Part shown: positions 44,171-54,229 of the stretch, one piece after another | Layout of the letters: every line of letters starts with the position of its first letter | Numbering within the stretch: the stretch's first letter is position 1 | Source of the DNA: Nothophaeocryptopus gaeumannii | Taxonomy: Eukaryota; Ascomycota; Dothideomycetes; Mycosphaerellales; Mycosphaerellaceae | Direction: 5' to 3' | Length of the DNA stretch: 64,000 bases | Assembly: GCA_031771865.1 (NCBI GenBank) | Contig: JASISA010000019.1 | Coordinates: forward strand, 1,544,050 to 1,608,049 | Notes under the pieces: model-generated | The model's input: the letters and a program-made list of their open reading frames with translations, nothing else | Database searches by the model: none | What the model was told of the DNA's origin: nothing | Translations under genes and position numbers: made by a program

Positions 44171-44719
44171 TGATCAGGGTAATTGTAGAGCAAAGCCAGG
44201 GAAAGTGAATCATATAGTCAGTCGTCCAGACCTACCATATGGCCGCGCTGTCTCTGTGAATCTACGCGTAGCTGTGACGTGTAAACGCCTGCCGGCTCTT
44301 GCAGTATGCCTAGACGGACTTCCTCGTGCCGCTTGAGGCTGATGAACCCCACACTGGTCCTTGGACTTCGATGGAGATGAAGATGCCGATGCAACGATGA
44401 CGAGTGGAAGGTGGAGGTGTAGAAGGGGTCTGCGAAGATCCGATGTCTTGGCGTTCAGAGACATCATCTCGTTTTCTTCGTGAAACCCATACCACTCCCC
44501 TCACCTCTCACTCTCCTCACCTCTCACTTTCCCCATGTCTACTCCACTGCTACTGGGCAAGTACGACAGTACTGTGGATGCGAGACTGATGCCGTGGACT
44601 TTAATGCGCACTTGGAATAAGAGGACGAGATGGCAATACGTACGATACTACAAATGCGCAGATCGATGGCTCATCCGACATATAGCAAGAGCCAGAGGAT
44701 ATGTCCTGTTTGACAACAC
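44171..44719. other. Intergenic, no gene seen
   Basis: About 550 bases with CT-rich stretches near 44490-44530. No supported ORF. Confidence 0.5.
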
Positions 44720-45771
44720 TCACTCCTTCTCCTGATCTTCCCAAAACACTAGTGTCCTAATCTCAATACTCTCCCTCGGCGGCCCCTCCTCCCCAGGCAA
44801 GTGAAACGCACTATGCGGCGCCAATCTCGCCCTCCCATCCTGCTTACTATCGAAACATTTGATAATCAACGCCTCTTCAGTGTCCATATAACTGGGCCAA
44901 TACCACTTATGCCCCTCGTTATGCGCAAGTTGCCAATACTCTTGATCCTGTTCAATTCCTTGAGGATGCAGCTCTTTGCTCAGGCGAGAGGTGACGGGGA
45001 CCAAGTCGGAGTCGGGCGAGAGTGATTGCCAATCGCAGACGGCGAGGGGTTCGCGACGGATAGGTTTGATTGGTTTCCAGATGTTTATTATGGCCCAGCG
45101 ATAGTTTTGGGTCTTTGCTTTGAGGTCTGCGAGTTCGGGAGAGTTGCGGAGAGCGTCGGTGCTGCTGGCTTCGACCATGGCGTCGATGAGTCTGTCGGCG
45201 CCGAAGTAAGATTGGTCTTGGGAGATGATCAGCTACGGAACAGGTATAGATGAGTTGAATCAGTGACACGTACCGACATGAGCCATCATTGCTGGGTGTT
45301 GAACCTCCTTCTGCAGCTGAGTATCTGGAGCGTCAGAGTTTGCGATCTCCAATGCCTTGGAATATGGATCGCGTCGACATATATGAGTGAAGACCAAGAC
45401 GTCTGTTCCGCCGGTGCTGAACAGTTGTTAGTGATCTTTCGGCATTACTCACTTTTTATTCTTGATACTAACACCTTCTTCAACAACTCTGCAACTTCCG
45501 GATAGATGGTCTCCTTGATCTTCGCATCGTCAAGAAATTCCTTCTCTTTGGACTCGAACGGTACCAGCTGGAAACCATTTTGATCGACTGTGAACTCTTG
45601 ATTGCTACTGCGAATGTCATGGATGACGACCGGCTCCACGTCATACTTCTGGCGTTTTGCTTGGGTGGTCAAGTAATGCTGAACGGGAAATCGTTCGCCG
45701 TCTTGCGGTTTGATGATGTAGTTGATATGCGACTCGACATCGCCGGCTTGCAAAGCTGTAGAGTGAGGCAT
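44720..45771 (-). CDS. CmcJ/NvfI/AsaB-type oxidoreductase, three exons
   Basis: Exons 45771-45473, 45416-45274 and 45216-44720 give 312 residues. The introns are 56 and 57 nt with GTTAGT and GTACGT donors and CAG and AAG acceptors. The joins restore KKVTGGTDVLVFTHICRRD and MMAHVDQSYFGADRLIDAM. The protein shows the family landmarks: YDVEPVVIHDIR near the start, the HVD (His-x-Asp) site after the second join, NYRWAIINIWKPIKPIRREP, and the C-terminal PPRESIEIRTLVFWED. Members include CmcJ/CmcI-region proteins and fungal AsaB-like enzymes, mostly putative 2-oxoglutarate/iron-type hydroxylases in secondary metabolism. No biosynthetic core gene is nearby, so the substrate is unknown. Confidence 0.85.
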
Positions 45772-46367
45772 GCTCGAAAGTGGTGCTTTTGGGTGTAAGA
45801 GGGCTTAGCTGGTGGGACCTCGAATTTCAACAATGAGCAGATCTGTCGCCTCAAGGATAGCGCGGTCGCCGGATTTTTCAATATAGGGCAAAACCGGCAA
45901 GGCAGAAGGTTTCGATCTCGACCAGGGAGCTTTTGAACCAAGATCCTGGACGGAACTCGTAAATTTGCGAGACAACCATCGAATGCCATCCTGTTCCAGA
46001 CTTGGCGACGCAGCAGTATTGCTGCCACACCGACCAAAGAGCTCATTCAAGGACAGGGGTCAGTCAGTGATTAGAAGAGGTATGAAGACAGTTCTTGTCA
46101 GCCTTGGTAGAGCTCACGCTGCCCTCTCTGCAATCGGCCGTATCCCAGGAGTCGGTTTCGGGATCGTGCCGACTCGTAAATGAACGGGGCTCGGATAAAG
46201 AGAGCAGTTTGAGGGGACGAGTAGTGGTAATTCGCTCATTGTAGCCGCTTAACGCCAAGTCGTGATTAGTGTACAAGGTAGCTTTCTGAAACATACACGC
46301 CTCTTGGGTATCCATTAAAAGAAATCTAAACGTCGTGAAAGCGTGCTGATGTCCTGTGTCACCGTTC
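45772..46367. other. Intergenic, no gene seen
   Basis: About 600 bases between two genes on the minus strand. Longer open frames here overlap the flanking genes and look like shadows. Confidence 0.5.
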
Positions 46368-47545
46368 TTAACTCGCAGTATACACTCGCCAACTTCTCCA
46401 TTCCCAGACAGCCGTTTCAAAAGCGGTCGCATTAGTTGCCACATAGTCCGAACATGTGCCTGGGCAGCCATATTCGGAGGTGTATACACCCGATGAGCCA
46501 GCCCATGTACCACAAAGGTCGATGTTTGCGATGATACTCTGATTTCTGAAGTGATTGCTGATGTCGCAGTGCGTGTTTGGGAAGTCGGCCAATGGAGTGC
46601 CCCAGGTGCTTGGATCTGGAGCGGTAGTGTTGGATACATCCTCTGGGATATTTGAGGGGATGCCGTCTCTCGGGAAGAACCATACCCGGATACCCGCGTC
46701 ACGCCACTCCATTGCATAGATACTGCCTCCATTGTTGTTGAGAGCTTCACCGTAGGTGTCTTGGTCTCCTTGGATCCCGCAGCCCGAGTTTTCGTTCGTT
46801 GTGTTGACGCAGTTCTTGTAAAGGACTTGGCCCGTTTCCTTGCGCTTGACATTCATTTTGCACCCGGACGTAGTGTGCAAAGTGGTTTGTACACCAGTGT
46901 TGGCCTGATTGACAGCTTCGACGACATCGATTTCGCCTGAAAATATTAGTATTATGCATTTGAAAGTCCTAGGAGCAGTTTACCATTTTCGGGCCAGTTG
47001 TTGGGATCCGAAAGCCACAATGCTGGCCATGTACTGCAGCCATACGGCGTTCTGATGATATCAAAGATGAACAGACCGGAGTCGTACTGTTTCTTCGAAG
47101 TGATTCGCACAGAATAGCGCCCTGTGCTAGCGTCGGTGTCGGATGTGTCCACCCGCAGTACTGCAGAATCTGAGGTGGCGTATGTGAGGTTGTATTGCGT
47201 GGAAGTGGCCACACTCGAATCGACGTAGTGTACGAATCCGGACGTGGGGTCATATCCGGTAAAGTAATCGAAGTTATCGAAGAAGTCCGTGCCACTGTAG
47301 GTGTCGGCGAGGGTGTATGAGAGAGCGCTGTAGTCGGGATAGGCATTGAGCTTGGTACCCAATACGGCGCCGATGATGATAGCAGCTATCACGGCGATAA
47401 TCGCGGCAAGAACACCAAGAAGCGTCCATTTTGACCAGTTCTTGGGATTCCACTTCGAGCCGTTCCCAGTCTTGTCCAGCGAGTCGATGCTATTGTACGG
47501 CGGAGGTGGACCATGGGAGGGGTCGTATACTCTTGCCTCTGCCAT
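46368..47545 (-). CDS. Membrane-anchored GH16 glucanase-like protein
   Basis: Exons 47545-46984 and 46936-46368 join across a 47-nt GTAAAC...CAG intron, giving 376 residues. The start is at MAEARVYDPSHGPPPPYNS; a longer open frame upstream is less plausible. A Pro-rich cytosolic tail is followed by one signal-anchor helix (LLGVLAAIIAVIAAIIIGAV), so the catalytic domain faces outside (type II). The splice creates the GH16 active-site motif NGEIDVVEAVN, where the two Glu and the Asp are the catalytic residues. PYGCSTWPALWL and the C-terminal WRSWRVY strand also fit. GH16 enzymes of this clade cut or transfer beta-1,3/1,4-glucans in the cell wall. Confidence 0.9.
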
Positions 47546-47602
47546 GGAATGCATTTTGGTGGGTATGAAGGAGTTTCGACAGGCAACGCGCAAGAGACGT
47601 GG

Positions 47603-47712
47603 ACAGAGCGAAGAAGAGAAGTCGACAGAGCGAAGAAGAGAAGTCGACAGAGCGAAGAAGAGAAGTCGACAGAGCGAAGAAGAGAAGTCGACAGAGCGAA
47701 GGAGAGAAGTTG
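47603..47712. repeat. Minisatellite, five 22-bp units
   Basis: Unit ACAGAGCGAAGAAGAGAAGTCG. Four exact copies at 47603-47690 and a fifth (47691-47712) with two changes; a degraded sixth follows. It is purine-rich on the + strand and lies 60-170 bases upstream of the GH16 start codon. Confidence 0.95.
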
Positions 47713-48683
47713 ATAGAGCTTCAGAGCAAAGGAAAGAAACTTACAACGGCCGCTGAAACACATGGCGTGGAGAGAGTGTACGCGTTCGGGCGGCGTTCGA
47801 TGGGTGGTATCGTGCTCAAGGTCCCAGGCGAGGCAGTGACGACTGACGAGCGCGCATTTGGAGAAAGAAGGTCGGAGTTGACGCGTCAGGGTCCACTTTG
47901 ATTGAGGAAGGCGCATTCACAGCATTCACCATCGAGATGGGGATGGCTGGCCGCTAACCACTGGCAGGCGGACCTTCTCCATTTGAGAGCCGATATAGAA
48001 GAAGAGCGTTCCCTGCCTTTTGATGTGAGCGGTCGTTCGCAACATGTCTCTGTCTCTGTTCAGATGGCCGGAGGAGGCGCGAGGTCATGGACGTGGTGTG
48101 GAGGTGCCGGCTTTCTCCACAAGTCTGCTGGCGATTCATCGGCTGTTGCGCTGCCCTCACTGCTGATGTAGCAGTCGCGGTCGAGACCTTCATGTGTTTG
48201 ATACACTGTATGATTCCACCAGCAGTGTGTCGTTATCATGTACTGCTCTTCAACGCGTGTTGAGAGGCAGGTAAACGGTGAATAGGCGTGCGTGTCACAC
48301 TGCCGGCCTTCGATGCCAATCCAGTATCGGGCGAGTCTTCGCGCATCTCGACAGGTACACTCTGTGTACGATGAAGTCGGGCAATATGCACTAGTATCCG
48401 GACAAGTCCTGCTCCATCAAAAGGTCATGGCTGTGGTTGTAAAGAGGACGAGTGTCGTCAAGTGAACCACGAAACGCCGCTGCCAAGCCTCCCCCGCAGA
48501 AACGCGCTGCACGTGCGTGCACCTGCCCTTGTCTTTCTGCGGCTGCAACTGCCGCTGCACCTCAAAAGTCAAACAATACTTCACGCTTCGCTGATAAGCC
48601 CGTGGAACACATCAAAATATCCGAGAGTCGACTGAACTGCGCTCAAGAACTATTGTCGGTACAGCCGCATGTAAACGACTACC
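47713..48683. other. Intergenic, no gene seen
   Basis: About 1 kb between the GH16 promoter repeat and the F-box gene. No supported ORF or further repeat. Confidence 0.5.
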
Positions 48684-51600
48684 ATGGATAGCGGTCACGC
48701 GTCACCGCTCTCGCCGCTAGCTGAAGACGAGCTCCACGAGGAATCCGAGCAGGCCGCTACCCCTACCAACATCACCAACATCACCACCAACGTGCCTTCT
48801 CGCCGCCGCCGCTTCTTCAACCGCCTCTCGCGACTCGGTGGCGGAATTAGTGGTGCTGACCGCGCAAACACCTCTTTCAACCCAGAAGCAGCCGAGTTTG
48901 TGCCTACTAGGATGCCTCCTAAGAGGAAGGCGCCTTCTTCGGCGCGATCCGGAAAGTTGTTTCTCTCAAATCCGCGTACCAACACCACAACCCGCCCAGG
49001 CAGCAACCAGGTAATTATGCCGGCCGAAGAGATCCTGGGACGCGATTCGCTTGCACGAAGCAGCAGCAGCAACGATGTCGCCGCCTTCGAGAGCCTCCTC
49101 GATGATGATGACCTCGAGTCTGACATCTTCGAGCTTGAGATGCCTGATTTGGACGTACGGCAGACGCCTCAACCAAATCAGAACCAGCCCAATCAGCGTG
49201 AGAGGCTGCAAGAAGCACTCTATGTGATGCGCAACCATACCGAGCAGAAGCAGCGTCCGGAAGCAATTCAAGCGCAGTCGGCCATTCTCTTCACCAGGCA
49301 GCCTGCCGTCTCACCATCACATGATGATTTCACACGACTGATGTACCTCCCACTCTGTCCAGCGGCAGGCGCCGTCCGACGCGACGCCATCACGAAAGAC
49401 ACCGATCTGACTGTCCTTCCATCCCACCGCGACCGAATCGATCAGGCACTGTCAGTCCCCTTCAGCGCCACTGCAGCCATGTGGCCTATGGAGCGCTTAC
49501 CGGTCGAACTGTTCGACATCATCACGGACTTTTTATCCCGCGACGACGTGAAATCGATGCGTCTTGTCTGCAAAGAATTTGAGAGGAAAGTATCAGCTAC
49601 ACTGTTCGCTTCATCTGTCGTCCCTTTCAACACCGAGCTCTACGATATGATCGACGAGGACAGCAAAACGGTCAGCCGTATGCCGAGAATTGCGCCGAGG
49701 CCCAAAGGCAAGGGCAAGGCAAGGGCCATCGACGCTCCAGAAGGCACAGAGGCACCGCACTCGGGCTTGCAATGGCAGAATGCCAAGGATGACGCAGAAG
49801 GCAAGGTGTATAGGGGACATGGTCTTCGCGTCTTCCAAGGATTCGGCCCTCACATCAAGAAGTTTGGCATGAGCTTCGAAGTTCTCGAATCGCAGCTGGC
49901 GCGACCTCCAGTGAAGAAGGAGCTTGATCATGTCGACTCCTATCATGGATCGTACGACTGGCCGCATCATCAATATATGCGATTTGCGAACCTTGCTGGT
50001 TTGGAGAGGACTGCAGATGAGACGCTTCGGATGAAGGCAGCGTTTGCGAATCTGGCGAAGGTACAAGACATTGCGCTTTCTATTGACAACGGTCTTGGAT
50101 GGTTAAACGGACCAGATAAGTCGATCCGTGCTCGGATCTTTCAACGTCCAACACGCGTTTTCGGCTCAACACGGCCTGTTCCGGATCAACAGATGCAGGA
50201 AGCGGAGACCTTCTGGGCCGCTATCCAAGACTGTCACTATAGCATCGGTGCCGTTGCCAATGCCAGGGAAGTCTCGCTCGCTCGTCGTTCACTGATCAAG
50301 GATCCCACGACAATTACAGGGCTTCAAGGCACTCGATTCTCAAACGCTTCCCTGTGGGCGAATATCTCTGGAGAGCGGGCATCACCGACCATATCAGCTA
50401 CTGCCGCGTCGGAGGAGTCACGGCACGGCGTATTCTACACCACCTTCAGCCAGCCAGACATCAATCATTTTACTGCGTATGACAAAGCCGCGATGGTGCC
50501 TTCTGAGCTGCGCAAAGAGCAAAAGGAGTGGTTGATGGAGACGGACTGGGCTCAGAGGGCGTTCCTGGAGTGCTACATGCTGGCCGTCATCGACAACCCT
50601 GCTACCTTCTCCAAGGTGAAGAGCCTGACGCTTGCTAAAGTGTCGAGCGGACTTCTTCCAATCCTGGCGAGAGAGTCGTTCTGGGATGCATTGCCAGGGC
50701 TTACTGATGTCACGATTCATGCGAAGCCTGACTGGCGCACAGTAGAGAGAGACAATGCCGGGTTCGCGGAGACATGCCAGCGACTGCCATCGGAGGCCGT
50801 GAATACCTTCTATCAGTCGATTCTGCGAGATCGCCTCTGCCTCCGCCCTTCCATCACCAAGCTGAACATTGGCTGGGCCAGTGGTGGAGAGCATGCCGAG
50901 GGTATGTTTGCACGGAACAACCACATTTTGCCAGCTCCCATCACCAGACTTGAGCACAGTACGTCTGCGAACGCGAACTTTGGGCTTGTGTTCAGATTCG
51001 TTGAACATTTGACGCTGACCAATTGCTGGATCACCCCACTGGCGTTGCAGGAGTTGGTGAGTGTTCATGCCGGCAAGTCTTTGACGCATCTTACCCTCGA
51101 CTCGGTCTCCTTGACTGCGCATCCAAGATTCCCAGTCGGTGGCAACGTTGCCGGACATCAGCAGGTCCTGCAAGCGCTCGCCGGAGCCGGCGGGCAACAA
51201 GTCAACCAAGCTGCCCATCCACCGGCCAACGTTCAGAATGTGCCACAAATGAACGGACAGCAGATCGCAGCCTTCCATCAGCAGCTTTTGCTACAACATC
51301 AGCAACTGGTGCAGCAGCATGCCGCCGTAGCGCAGCAAGTCGCTGGAGGGCAGAATGTGTTCGCCCAGAACGCATTTGCCGGTGGACAAAATGCTTTCCC
51401 CGGCCAAAACGCCTTTCTAGGACAAAATGCTTTTCCGGCTGTGGCAGCTCCTGCGCAAAATACTCACGCTTCACACTGGACTGCCGATCTTCGAGAAGGC
51501 TCCTGGCCGGACGTGTGCGACAGAATATCACCTGGACCGATCTTTAGTGACTTTCTTCCGCAACCAGCGCCCTGGGAGGAGCAGCTTCCTCCGCGACCTG

Positions 51601-51959
51601 CTACCAGTCTCAAAACAATTGAATTCAAGTCGTGTGGGTATGTGAAGTTGGTCAATAATACCTCGTTTGATCAGTTTGCCGTCGAAGTCGAGGCAACGCA
51701 TCATCTTTCAGTGTGGTTCCGGGCACGACAGGCTGCCTTACAGCCGGCGATGATGACGACTAACGATCGATACTTGGGGCGTATTGTCCAACACATCAAT
51801 CAACGTGAGCTTGACGCACTTTTACTGGGATGGAACCTCGTCGATGGATGGAGAGGCGAGAAGGCATCGCAAGCTGAGGAGGCCGAGTATGATGGATATC
51901 TTCCTGGCGGCACTGGCAGATTCTCCGGCATCATTCGAGCGAATCGAGCCTCAACGTGA
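48684..51959 (+). CDS. Large F-box protein
   Basis: A single exon of 1091 residues starting in good context (CTACCATGGATAGC). The N-terminal ~260 residues are acidic and Ser/Asn-rich and probably disordered. An F-box lies at about residues 270-315 (MERLPVELFDIITDFLSRDD, then VKSMRLVCKEF). The C-terminal region has leucine-rich, LRR-like segments (FRFVEHLTLTNCWITPLALQ, KSLTHLTLDSVSL). A Gln/Asn-rich insert near residues 860-930 holds repeats of the form GQNAF. F-box proteins are substrate receptors of SCF ubiquitin ligases; the C-terminal part would choose the substrate. No target can be inferred. Confidence 0.88.
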   Translation: MDSGHASPLSPLAEDELHEESEQAATPTNITNITTNVPSRRRRFFNRLSRLGGGISGADRANTSFNPEAAEFVPTRMPPKRKAPSSARSGKLFLSNPRTNTTTRPGSNQVIMPAEEILGRDSLARSSSSNDVAAFESLLDDDDLESDIFELEMPDLDVRQTPQPNQNQPNQRERLQEALYVMRNHTEQKQRPEAIQAQSAILFTRQPAVSPSHDDFTRLMYLPLCPAAGAVRRDAITKDTDLTVLPSHRDRIDQALSVPFSATAAMWPMERLPVELFDIITDFLSRDDVKSMRLVCKEFERKVSATLFASSVVPFNTELYDMIDEDSKTVSRMPRIAPRPKGKGKARAIDAPEGTEAPHSGLQWQNAKDDAEGKVYRGHGLRVFQGFGPHIKKFGMSFEVLESQLARPPVKKELDHVDSYHGSYDWPHHQYMRFANLAGLERTADETLRMKAAFANLAKVQDIALSIDNGLGWLNGPDKSIRARIFQRPTRVFGSTRPVPDQQMQEAETFWAAIQDCHYSIGAVANAREVSLARRSLIKDPTTITGLQGTRFSNASLWANISGERASPTISATAASEESRHGVFYTTFSQPDINHFTAYDKAAMVPSELRKEQKEWLMETDWAQRAFLECYMLAVIDNPATFSKVKSLTLAKVSSGLLPILARESFWDALPGLTDVTIHAKPDWRTVERDNAGFAETCQRLPSEAVNTFYQSILRDRLCLRPSITKLNIGWASGGEHAEGMFARNNHILPAPITRLEHSTSANANFGLVFRFVEHLTLTNCWITPLALQELVSVHAGKSLTHLTLDSVSLTAHPRFPVGGNVAGHQQVLQALAGAGGQQVNQAAHPPANVQNVPQMNGQQIAAFHQQLLLQHQQLVQQHAAVAQQVAGGQNVFAQNAFAGGQNAFPGQNAFLGQNAFPAVAAPAQNTHASHWTADLREGSWPDVCDRISPGPIFSDFLPQPAPWEEQLPPRPATSLKTIEFKSCGYVKLVNNTSFDQFAVEVEATHHLSVWFRARQAALQPAMMTTNDRYLGRIVQHINQRELDALLLGWNLVDGWRGEKASQAEEAEYDGYLPGGTGRFSGIIRANRAST

Positions 51960-54229
51960 GGTTTATCTTCATTTCTGAGGTCTTGATGTGGCGTTCGAGC
52001 GGAAGTCCGCTCTTCCTGGTAGACGATCGTCCAGGGAGAGAAGATAGCGTGCATGATGCGTCAGCCGATTGCTCGGGAGTGCGAGCATGTACTATTAGCT
52101 ATGACTGAATTCAAAACGCGGTTAGTGGGCACTTTGGGCCTGGAAATCTGTATCTTCAGCGAGAGTCAACCTTCACTTGTTCCCTTTTCGAGTTTCTGCT
52201 TGTGATTGGGCAGTGAGTCGAAGGGTGGGTGGCTGAAATGGGAGTTCAACCTCAAGTTCGACATCGTGTCTATTTGGTCGACGGATACTACCTCGACGCC
52301 AACAGTTGGGTGTGCTGCTGACCCGCCCCCAACCCACCCACCCTTGTCCGAAATCTTTTGTCTTCTCAACTGCTCCGGCAGCAGCATCCGCCCACCCTCT
52401 GCTGATCAACTAATCTCTCCCAAGTTGGCCCACAAATCCGGCAGTCATAGATTTCCACGCTCCAGCAGTTAGGTTCCTGCTTCCACTGCGCAGAGCGCGG
52501 TTGGCGGAGGTGCTTCGGATGGGTAGAAGCTTGCTGCCAGGAACTCGAAGAATGTTTATTAACGGGCCATTGTTCTGAAGGCCTATTGTCAGTTGGAGTC
52601 AGTGTCTGGGCCAACTATTGGAAGTGCTCCTAACCTGGGCGCCTCAGCACCGGCAATTGGGGATAGTTGTGAGAGTGTTGGGTGGGTAGCAGGGTTAGGA
52701 ATAGTCAAGTGGAGGCTCTTCGCTGGTTTGGGGACAAGTAAGATACATCCTCTCGCTTCGACAATGCTATTAATCCAGGCTATAGGACTCCCAACGATCC
52801 ATAACCTTGTCTTTGATATCGTGTGAATAGCCATGCTTGAAATAACAGATAATCCATGGCTCCTTCCCAGTGTACTCGCTTAGAAGCAAACAATTACTGA
52901 CAACTTTCGAACCCGTTATCTTCGTTGCACTATCCTCAAACAACAAGTCGTTACCCTGCCACTATCTTGCTACTAGCTACCGTTTTGCCACCTTCTCGCT
53001 CCTGAAGTAGCGGTACTATCGGTAACACCGATAGGTCGTAGTAGGAGAGATCAATCTTCATTGCGACAGATTGTCTTACAGCCCAGTGATGCCGATACAC
53101 AAATACACTGGCTAGCATCCGTTGGATTAGAATGCAACCAACCCTAAATTTTCGGGTTAGCCTAAGTTGTACTAATCACCGAACGGAGTTATGTACTGTT
53201 CCGCCGGGACAGCAATTGCATATAGTTTCGCATGCGAAAGCAATTGGAGTAGCTAAAAGCCATAGCGTTACGATCGGTAGAAAGAGCCGTAAAGAGAGCA
53301 TCCTAAACGATTGTTAAAATTAGAATCCATGATAACGGTAATCAGCTAGGATAGGAGTAACTTATACTTTGTATAACTTCCTCGTTTTATGTATTGCAGT
53401 AGTTCGTGGCCGTCTTACGTGTTGCCTTTTGCGATGAACTGAAGTTGCTTAGCAAAGGTAGAACTAAGGGACAGGCGAGGTGGAGATATTTGTACAAGTT
53501 AAGCTAGAATGCAATACAGTACTCCTTTCGACACGATTCGTACGAGTGCTGATGCTTCGTATACCTGTTGTTGAGCTCAGGGACCTGAACAGGCATATAT
53601 TAACATTTTCGCAACTGCCGGCCTACTAAGTATGGAGAGCCTAACCTGCAGTCGGTATTGATGTTTCCGGCACATTCGTCCCACCTTCGCCAGATCCTCG
53701 TCTTCCGCTACTCCCCGCTGCCTCACTTGCCTTGAGAGTATATGTTATAGGCTTCCGTTCACAACTACCAACCACGCTCTTCCCTGCCTGCGGCTTCCTC
53801 GGCCTCTGTAGTATCTCAGTCTTCTTGGTCTACTTCTCCGCGTCTTTCCTATCGCGCTTTGTTGCTTTCACGACAATGCAGTCGATGTAACGCGATGATG
53901 ATTGTCTGAAGTCTACGTACGAACTACGCTGAAGAAGTAAGATGCGGCTGCCTAAGGCAAACATACGTCGTACCCAGATGCCTAGCATCAACTAATGCAA
54001 TGCCATCCACTATCCGCAATTAACATATGAGTATAAGGGAATCTTGAAAGAATAGCTGTAAGTTGTAGCCACGCTTCAACAAATGTCCCCTGCTTTTGCA
54101 AAGTGAGAGAGCCATGGAACTAAAAGCGTATTTGAACCGCGCCCTGATTCCCCACATTAGTATGGGATGTGATGACTAAGGTCACAGGGGCTGCGTTGCA
54201 CCTAATCCAAATCAAGGCATGCTGACGGT
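51960..54229. other. Gene-poor stretch of about 2.3 kb
   Basis: No convincing ORF on either strand. A GGGTGGGTGG/CCACCC pair near 52222 and 52334 gives a weak inverted repeat. From about 52880 to 54200 the sequence is moderately AT-rich with stops in all frames. A Lys/Arg-rich reading near 53640-53900 on the minus strand hints at an old element, but CpA/TpG are not depleted as in RIP DNA. Confidence 0.5.

Noticed and set aside
47513..47901. Arg/Glu-rich ORFs over the 22-bp minisatellite
   Set aside because: Three 22-bp units read open in all frames; the region is the GH16 upstream sequence.
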